Below are positions 31,479-36,088 of a stretch of 36,088 nt of DNA, one piece after another. Source of the stretch: Clostridiales bacterium (GTDB lineage Bacteria > Bacillota > Clostridia > Clostridiales > Oxobacteraceae); NCBI GenBank assembly GCA_030016385.1, contig JASEJN010000037.1, forward strand, positions 1-36,088, read 5' to 3'. The translations under genes were made by a program, and so were the position numbers. Below the pieces are notes generated by a model. That model was not told the origin of the DNA. It worked only from the letters and a program-made list of their open reading frames with translations, and ran no database searches. Each line of letters opens with the position of its first letter. Positions within the stretch are counted from its first letter, which is position 1.

Positions 31479-32273
31479 TCATACTTTTAAATCCCTTTTT
31501 CGATAGAAGACATATGTTAAAGCAGAAAAAACGGCTGCGAGCAGAATTGACATGGTAACGGCGCTGGAGCTTAAGCCCTTTCCATTTACGATGTCTTCAT
31601 AACTGAAATATTTAAAAGGTGATAGTACTTTCAGAGCATTTAAATGATCAGTCAAATCCGTAACTATATATATTACATATCCGCCGAGCAGTATTCCCGT
31701 AGCAAGGGACCCTGAGGCCTTTGGATTCTTCATTGAGGCTGAGAGCAAGGTTCCGAGGGACAGAAAAACCAGTTGGACTATAAACATGCTCAATATAAAC
31801 ATTGTTACTTCACCTGAAATGTCTCCGCCATTATTGTAAGCCTTAACCATAACTATCGATGAAAAGAGAGAAACGAGGTTAAGGATTAAGACATTTACCA
31901 GAGCGGCCAAGAGCTTTGAAGTAACGATAGTAGTCCGTGACACGGGTTTGACCATCAAAAATTCGGCCGTTTTATCGCGTTCCTCTTTTGCAATTATGCC
32001 ACTTCCTAAAAGTACGGCATGGATGGCAGCCGTAAGCTCGATGTAAAGGAACATGAGGGCAAAAAAGCCGCTTATGGTCGTGACATCAAATGAACCGATG
32101 CCAAGTATTGCCTTCATCGTATGCGGCATTTTGTTAAAGACTTCATTGTTGCCTCCGCCGGAGGAATAAGCCGTGTACTTGCTCATGCCGCTTACCACCA
32201 GCAAGAACATACAGACGCTCCATATGATAATAGATTTTCGATTAGCTTTTAGTTCTCTTAAGAAAATATTCAT
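31479..32273 (-). CDS. ABC-2 type permease subunit (TetR operon)
   Basis: 264-residue permease with about six helices. It begins with the amphipathic lead FLRELKANRKSIIIWSVCMFLL, then GIIAKEERDKTAEFLMVKPVSRTTIVTSKLLAALVN, the conserved cytoplasmic loop of ABC-2 exporters of the Nod/ABC2_membrane_3 type (E-R-x-x-x-T-A-E-F-L). Start ATG with GGGAGG 7 bp upstream. It is similar in layout to the permease upstream (32310), which it follows by 36 bp, so the two look like a duplicated pair. With the ATPase it would form an exporter controlled by the TetR gene at 34076. Substrate unknown; drug or antimicrobial export is a common role. Confidence 0.85.
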   Translation of the reverse strand: MNIFLRELKANRKSIIIWSVCMFLLVVSGMSKYTAYSSGGGNNEVFNKMPHTMKAILGIGSFDVTTISGFFALMFLYIELTAAIHAVLLGSGIIAKEERDKTAEFLMVKPVSRTTIVTSKLLAALVNVLILNLVSLFSSIVMVKAYNNGGDISGEVTMFILSMFIVQLVFLSLGTLLSASMKNPKASGSLATGILLGGYVIYIVTDLTDHLNALKVLSPFKYFSYEDIVNGKGLSSSAVTMSILLAAVFSALTYVFYRKRDLKV

Positions 32274-32309
32274 AATAAAACCTCCCTTTGATTCGATCCG
32301 GAAGCATCT

Positions 32310-33113
32310 TCAGCTCACGGCGTTAATATCTTTTTTTATATAAATGATGTAAGATGCAGTTATCGCGACGGCTATAATGATCGCACCGGCAATAACATAT
32401 GGCACCTCATATCCTGAGTTTTTAATGATATAGGTGCTGTCAAAGTATTTAAAAGGGGATATAAAACGTTCTGCATCGTTGTCTTTATCTGTGGCAATCA
32501 ATGCGCCTATAATGTAAAATCCAAAAACGGTGCCAAGTGAAATCGGGAGTATGTTTTTAAGCCTTTTAAAGAATACCGAAACAATCATACCGATGGCCAG
32601 AAAAATAAGCTGGACAAAGAGCAGCGTGAGATTGATCATTAAGAACGGTTTTACAGTATAATTTTCTATTTCAGCAGCATTGACCATGATGTACAATGCA
32701 GCATAAAATACAGCATCGGTGGCGAGTATTACTGTCAAAGCCGCCAGGAGCTTTGCGCTTACGATGGCCGAACGTGAGACAGGTTTTACAAGCAGAAAGT
32801 CCGCCGTTCTCTCCCGTGATTCCTTTGAAAGTATGGAAACGCCAAGATTCATGGCCTGTATGGCCCCGCAAAGCGTAATAAAGGAAAATATCATGGAGTA
32901 GAATCCTAAAAATGAAGTAATGTAGTTAATGTCGATTCCAAGCATCGCCATGACAGTAGGCGGGTAACCGCTAAGCAGTTTTTTAAAATCTTCCGCATCG
33001 CTTGCCATTTCAGGATAGATTGAAATATATAATGCCGCCAGACCTATTAGGGCACATGCCCATATAATAGCCGACTTTCGCATGGATTTAAGCTCGTGTA
33101 AATACATATTCAT
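32310..33113 (-). CDS. ABC-2 type permease subunit (TetR operon)
   Basis: 267-residue permease related to its neighbour: lead YLHELKSMRKSAIIWACALIGL, then ILSKESRERTADFLLVKPVSRSAIVSAKLLAALTVI, the same signature loop, and about six helices. The shared loop (SRxAIVSAKLLAAL compared with SRTTIVTSKLLAAL) suggests tandem duplication. The ATG at 33113 has AAGGAGG 10 bp upstream; the TTG at 33122 would overlap it and is less likely. It begins 5 bp after the ATPase stop. It would form a heteromeric membrane part with the 31479 permease. Confidence 0.85.
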   Translation of the reverse strand: MNMYLHELKSMRKSAIIWACALIGLAALYISIYPEMASDAEDFKKLLSGYPPTVMAMLGIDINYITSFLGFYSMIFSFITLCGAIQAMNLGVSILSKESRERTADFLLVKPVSRSAIVSAKLLAALTVILATDAVFYAALYIMVNAAEIENYTVKPFLMINLTLLFVQLIFLAIGMIVSVFFKRLKNILPISLGTVFGFYIIGALIATDKDNDAERFISPFKYFDSTYIIKNSGYEVPYVIAGAIIIAVAITASYIIYIKKDINAVS

Positions 33114-33118
33114 ATCGT

Positions 33119-34000
33119 TCAATCCTCCTTTGCATAATAATGCATGAAAATTTCCTCTAAATCGGGCTCGCCGATGGATATGTTGCTAAGTTCAATCTGG
33201 CTGATGCTTTTAATAATGGTGTTGATGTTTCCTCTAAATATAAAGCTGGCCGTATTATTCTTGATCTTCAAGCCGTTTACGCCGCTTATATTGAAAATTC
33301 CTTTGGAAATGCTAGATTTAGCCTCTATGCTGATCCTTTTATAACTGTTTTCCTGAAGGGTGCTCATCTTTTCAAGCTTGATGATTTTGCCTTCTTTGAT
33401 GAAAGCTACTCTGCTGCACATTTTCTGAACCTCGCTTAAAATATGCGAGGAAAAAAATACTGTCGCACCTTTTTTGTTCTCCTGCTCTATGAGTTCGAAA
33501 AATCTTTGCTGCATCAGTGGATCAAGGCCGCTTGTGGGTTCATCGAGTATGATAAGCTTCGGCTCGTGCAGCAATCCCTGTACGATACCGACTTTTTTCT
33601 TATTGCCGAAGGAAAGGTCATCGATCTTCTTTTTCAGGTCCAGATCCATTATTTCCGCAAGTTCGTTTATGCGTTTCGTACAGTCTTTTTTATAGAAGCT
33701 GGCGGAATATTTGAGCAGATCGCAAACTTTCATATTGTCGTAATAAAAGACCTCCGAGGGTAGGTATCCGACTTCTTTTCTGATTTCAGGGTGATCGATG
33801 CAGCTTCTCCCGAATATAGTTGCGCTGCCGCTTGTAGGGTATATAAGCCCAAGCAGTGTACGGATAGTCGTCGATTTCCCCGCTCCGTTAGGTCCGATAA
33901 ATCCGAAAATTTCCCCCTCTTCGATATTTAAGTTTACATCGATGATTCCTCTTGCTTTGCCGTAACTTTTTGTAAGGTTTTTAGTTTCAATAACACTCAT
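33119..34000 (-). CDS. ABC transporter ATPase (TetR operon)
   Basis: 293 residues. Walker A GPNGAGKST, Q-loop region VGYLPSEVFYYDNM, signature LSFGNKKKVGI (a relaxed form of LSGGQ found in this exporter class), Walker B LIILDEPTSGLD, and switch histidine FFSSHIL. A C-terminal extension of about 80 residues is typical of bacteriocin/drug-type ABC-2 ATPases. The ATG at 34000 has AGGAGGG at 7 bp; the longer frame to 34024 is unsupported. The two permeases follow directly, so a complete exporter is encoded. The TetR gene upstream ends 75 bp before it; the operon is probably read from the TetR promoter. Confidence 0.92.
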   Translation of the reverse strand: MSVIETKNLTKSYGKARGIIDVNLNIEEGEIFGFIGPNGAGKSTTIRTLLGLIYPTSGSATIFGRSCIDHPEIRKEVGYLPSEVFYYDNMKVCDLLKYSASFYKKDCTKRINELAEIMDLDLKKKIDDLSFGNKKKVGIVQGLLHEPKLIILDEPTSGLDPLMQQRFFELIEQENKKGATVFFSSHILSEVQKMCSRVAFIKEGKIIKLEKMSTLQENSYKRISIEAKSSISKGIFNISGVNGLKIKNNTASFIFRGNINTIIKSISQIELSNISIGEPDLEEIFMHYYAKED

Positions 34001-34075
34001 ATGAATTCCCTCCTGTATTTTCATTTAAAAAAACTCTTAATAAATTAATGTATTCTAATACTTTATTTGCCTCGA

Positions 34076-34696
34076 TCATAAATATTCTTTTTTATATAAA
34101 TTATTTTTAAGTAAATTAATGCATTCTTCAAATTCTTTGCATAATGAATCAAAGTTTACTTTAACTTTGCTTGATGCTATATTTATACATCCATAACCAA
34201 GCAGCGTAAGCATTTTCATTACAAGCTTCGGATCGATGCCATCCTTGAATTTCGAAGCATCCATACCCTTAAAAGCGATTTTGCGTCTGAAATCTTCACC
34301 TTCACTGTTTGATAAAATAGCGTCCTTATCGGCTTTTACTTCGCCATCGTTTTCAAAATATGCGCTGATTAAAAATGAAAAGATCGAAGGATGCTTTTTC
34401 ATAATTGAAATTTCAATACGGGTGGCAAGCATAATTCTGTCAAAGAAATCGGTAATGCCATTATCGAATTTTTCATCCATTTCATTCTTAAAAATACTGC
34501 CGCACAAATTAATTAAATAAAGATATAATGCTTTTTTTGTCCCGAAGTAATGAAATATCATCGCCTTTGAAATTCCGGCAGCAGAGGCTATGTCTTTTAT
34601 GGACGTTTTTTTATAGCCGTTGGCACCAAATGACGTAAGGGCGGCATCGATAATTGTATTCTGTTTTTCTGTGGGCAAATTTAAGAATTTTTCCAA
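34076..34696 (-). CDS. TetR/AcrR-family transcriptional regulator
   Basis: 206 residues. N-terminal helix-turn-helix (about 8-55: TIIDAALTSFGANGYKKTSIKDIASAAGISKAMIFHYFGTKKALYLYL) fits TetR repressors closely; the C-terminal ligand domain is family-variable. The start is TTG at 34696, with GAGGTG 5 bp upstream. Its promoter is TTGACC-N17-TATGAT (minus strand, 34739-34767), overlapped by two similar palindromic sites, so negative autoregulation is likely, and it should repress the ABC exporter downstream. Derepression by a toxic ligand that is also the transporter substrate is the usual scheme, inferred here. Confidence 0.92.
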   Translation of the reverse strand: MEKFLNLPTEKQNTIIDAALTSFGANGYKKTSIKDIASAAGISKAMIFHYFGTKKALYLYLINLCGSIFKNEMDEKFDNGITDFFDRIMLATRIEISIMKKHPSIFSFLISAYFENDGEVKADKDAILSNSEGEDFRRKIAFKGMDASKFKDGIDPKLVMKMLTLLGYGCINIASSKVKVNFDSLCKEFEECINLLKNNLYKKEYL

Positions 34697-34716
34697 AGGA
34701 TCACCTCACAAATGAT

Positions 34717-34768
34717 ATTGACCGAATCGGTTTATATAATCATAGCATGATAAACCGGTTTGGTCAAT
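34717..34768. promoter_or_regulatory. Paired TetR operator sites overlapping the TetR promoter
   Basis: Site 1 ATTGACCGAATCGGTTTA (34717-34734) and site 2 TAAACCGGTTTGGTCAAT (34751-34768) are inverted copies matching at 16 of 18 positions, each itself palindromic (ACCGA-A-TCGGT and AAACCGGTTT), 16 bp apart. Site 2 covers the -35 box TTGACC; site 1 lies just beyond the -10 TATGAT, over the transcription start. Confidence 0.65.
34739..34767 (-). promoter_or_regulatory. Promoter of the TetR / ABC exporter operon
   Basis: On the minus strand TTGACC (34762-34767), 17-bp spacer, TATGAT (34739-34744). It is 43 bp before the TTG start of the TetR gene. Confidence 0.65.
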
Positions 34769-34794
34769 GGACATCTAAAAATATTTTTGCGACC

Positions 34795-34833
34795 CGATTG
34801 GAATAATATTCTTCGGATATAAAATATGTGTCA
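34795..34833. repeat. Dispersed palindromic repeat, half copy D
   Basis: Matches the reverse complement of the left 39 bp of copy C (14626-14664) at 34 of 39 positions, including the CGATTGG segment that is not in copies A or B. The other arm is not seen. It stands between the TetR promoter and the PAP2 promoter. Confidence 0.65.
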
Positions 34834-34919
34834 CACTACCCGATCTTCGATTTTGCAATATGAGATTATGTTATTTTGAACACTCATTCGACAGATTCAA
34901 GCTCACCCGATCTTTTTCT

Positions 34920-34948
34920 TTGCATGTAATATTTTAGTTGTGTATAAT
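34920..34948 (+). promoter_or_regulatory. Promoter of the PAP2 gene
   Basis: TTGCAT (34920-34925), 17-bp spacer, TATAAT (34943-34948). TGTAATATTTTAG (34925-34937) is identical to 13 bp at the same place in the DedA promoter region (13878-13890). The start codon is 110 bp downstream. Confidence 0.65.
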
Positions 34949-35057
34949 TATTTACATAATCTATATGACTAGAGTATTATAGAAATAATTGTAAAAGATG
35001 ATAAATATATATTATTATAACTGCGGATAAAAAATATCCCGTATTGGAGGAAGATTT

Positions 35058-35603
35058 ATGGTGGAAATTTTAAACGATTTTGACACAAATGTGCTTGTGT
35101 TTATTCATAGATATACTCATAATGCAATATTCGACATGATAATGCCGCGTATAACATTCCTGGGAAATGGCGGATTAGTATGGATAATTATATCGGCAAT
35201 TTTACTGACCAGAAAGAGATACAGAAATGTTGGTCTTATGTGCCTTTGTGCATTGATAGTGAGTACGGTTTTAGGTCAGGTAATACTGAAACATTTGATC
35301 AAAAGGCCAAGGCCCTTTATATCGATGCCTGATGTCGGTTTATTGATTCCTGAACCTTTGGGCTACTCTTTTCCGTCAGGGCATAGCACGTCTGCTTTTG
35401 CAGTGTCAGGTATTATGTATGAGAAAATGAGGAAGTACGGGATATATGCTGTTATACTGGCAGTCTTAATCGCATTTTCAAGGATATATTTGTTTGTTCA
35501 TTATCCATCAGATGTCATATTGGGCATCGTTATAGGGCTTATCTGTTCGAAAATTGTGCTTGGGATCAATAAGAAATTAACTTCCAACAGACTGGAGATG
35601 TAA
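35058..35603 (+). CDS. PAP2-family phosphatase
   Basis: 181-residue membrane phosphatase with the three PAP2 motifs: KX6RP as K78 to P86 in KHLIKRPRPF, PSGH at 106-109, and SRX5HX3D as S141 to D152. About five helices. Such proteins remove phosphate from phosphatidic acid-type lipids, phosphatidylglycerol phosphate or undecaprenyl pyrophosphate (BcrC/UppP-like); the specific lipid is not clear. The ATG has GGAGG (35047-35051) upstream. The promoter shares an unusual 13-bp block with the DedA gene, which is also linked to lipid carriers, so a link to undecaprenyl phosphate recycling is suggested. The MGMT gene follows after 3 bp. Confidence 0.92.
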   Translation: MVEILNDFDTNVLVFIHRYTHNAIFDMIMPRITFLGNGGLVWIIISAILLTRKRYRNVGLMCLCALIVSTVLGQVILKHLIKRPRPFISMPDVGLLIPEPLGYSFPSGHSTSAFAVSGIMYEKMRKYGIYAVILAVLIAFSRIYLFVHYPSDVILGIVIGLICSKIVLGINKKLTSNRLEM

Positions 35604-35606
35604 AAG

Positions 35607-35933
35607 ATGGCCAGTAATTTTTTCTCGAAAGTTTATGAAATAGTCTCTAAGATACCTAAAGGTAAAGTAACTACATACGGTCAGATTGCGTTATTTTTAG
35701 GCGATGTAAGAAATGCACGCATAGTAGGCTGGGCTATGAAAGCGGCGCCGGACTATCTTAATTTACCCTGCCACAGGGTAGTTAACAGATTCGGAGAAAT
35801 GGCACCAGAATACGCATTTGGTTCAAAGGAAATTCAGAGGGCAATGCTGGCTTCGGAAGGGATTACTTTCAAGGATAATGGATGCGTAGATATAAAGAAA
35901 CATTTATGGAGGGGACCGGATGGCAATATATAA
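35607..35933 (+). CDS. MGMT-family DNA-binding protein (short form with intact PCHR)
   Basis: 108 residues covering only the C-terminal DNA-binding domain of O6-alkylguanine-DNA alkyltransferase: FFSKVYEIVSKIPKGKVTTYGQIA at the front, R38 in NARIVGWAM, and LPCHRVV with C55. The N-terminal Ada_N-like part of normal MGMT (about 60 extra residues) is absent. Alkyltransferase-like proteins of similar size usually replace the cysteine with W or A; here C is kept, so a minimal alkyltransferase or an ATL-like damage sensor are both possible. It starts 3 bp after the PAP2 stop, so the two are probably cotranscribed, with GGAGATG overlapping the upstream stop. Confidence 0.85.
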   Translation: MASNFFSKVYEIVSKIPKGKVTTYGQIALFLGDVRNARIVGWAMKAAPDYLNLPCHRVVNRFGEMAPEYAFGSKEIQRAMLASEGITFKDNGCVDIKKHLWRGPDGNI

Positions 35934-36025
35934 AGGAGCGTGTAAAAAGTTATGATCAAAAAAGCAAGAAGTATTATTCTTCTATCTTCAATTCGTAATT
36001 TGAAACCAGGCCCGGACATAAATAG

Positions 36026-36053
36026 GATTATGCTATTTTGAGCAACGAATGAG
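36026..36053. repeat. Second copy of a short intergenic motif
   Basis: GATTATGCTATTTTGA (36026-36041) matches 34864-34879 at 15 of 16 positions. Just after each, CTCATTCG (34883-34890) and its reverse complement CGAATGAG (36046-36053) occur. Both flank the PAP2/MGMT unit. The remaining bases to the window end hold no gene that I can support. Confidence 0.45.
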
Positions 36054-36088
36054 CATTATGAAAGTTTTGATAAGTTCTTGGCTTTGCT

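Larger units (their letters stand above)
34697..35057. other. 361-bp divergent region between TetR and PAP2 genes
   Basis: Holds the TetR promoter and paired operators (34717-34768), half copy D of the dispersed repeat (34795-34833), three ACCCGAT-type heptamers (34792, 34838, 34905), a 16-bp stretch GATTATGTTATTTTGA (34864-34879) that recurs at 36026 with one change, and the PAP2 promoter (34920-34948). No coding sequence. Confidence 0.6.

Overview
The window looks like chromosomal DNA from a low-G+C Gram-positive bacterium, most likely a member of the Clostridia. The support is AT-rich intergenic DNA, strong GGAGG-type ribosome binding sites, several TTG/GTG starts that are confirmed only by such sites, and families common in clostridia: a DUF6034-like lipoprotein, paired short CHR transporters, KdpD/TrkA potassium modules, MurR/RpiR and ECF regulators. 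I see no rRNA, tRNA, CRISPR array, phage gene or transposase.

Layout. 1-2440 (+): DUF1835-like protein, HD-like protein, flavodoxin-domain protein and a short membrane fragment. 2478-11417 (-): one long unit read from the right, made of an OmpR-type regulator, a histidine kinase, a lipoprotein, two ABC-2 type permeases with an ATPase, a second ATPase with eroded motifs, an exported beta-domain protein and an FtsX/MacB-like permease. Its gene content resembles the Bacillus ytr type (two ABC modules in one operon), but it is wired to a two-component system and a lipoprotein. 11754-13693 (+): a truncated sugar isomerase, nanE and an RpiR-type regulator. 13950-16566 (+): a DedA protein, then an ECF sigma factor followed by two membrane proteins, the last ending in cytoplasmic zinc ribbons. 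16605-18822: a CHR chromate-transporter pair diverging from a LysR regulator. 18845-22749: a chemoreceptor (-) diverging from motAB (+), with a sigma-D-like promoter for motA and an unexplained bidirectional terminator between them. 23167-31273 (+): a potassium/cation region with a KdpD-like kinase, a kdpE remnant fused out of frame to a headless trkA, an intact TrkA-like protein, a GH130 phosphorylase, a P2-type cation ATPase and two TrkA proteins. 31479-34696 (-): a TetR-controlled ABC-2 exporter. 35058-35933 (+): a PAP2 phosphatase and a short MGMT-family protein.

Two themes stand out. The first is envelope and ion homeostasis under many separate regulators (two-component, ECF, TetR, LysR, RpiR, sigma-D). 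The second is decay and rearrangement: the kdpE/trkA junction, the truncated isomerase, the DUF998-like fragment, and at least five copies of a dispersed palindromic repeat bounded by GGTGCAT/ATGCACC-like ends. The best candidates for something undescribed are the two-component/lipoprotein/double-ABC unit, the ECF-zinc-ribbon membrane operon, the repeat family, and a 13-bp promoter-spacer identity shared by the DedA and PAP2 genes.
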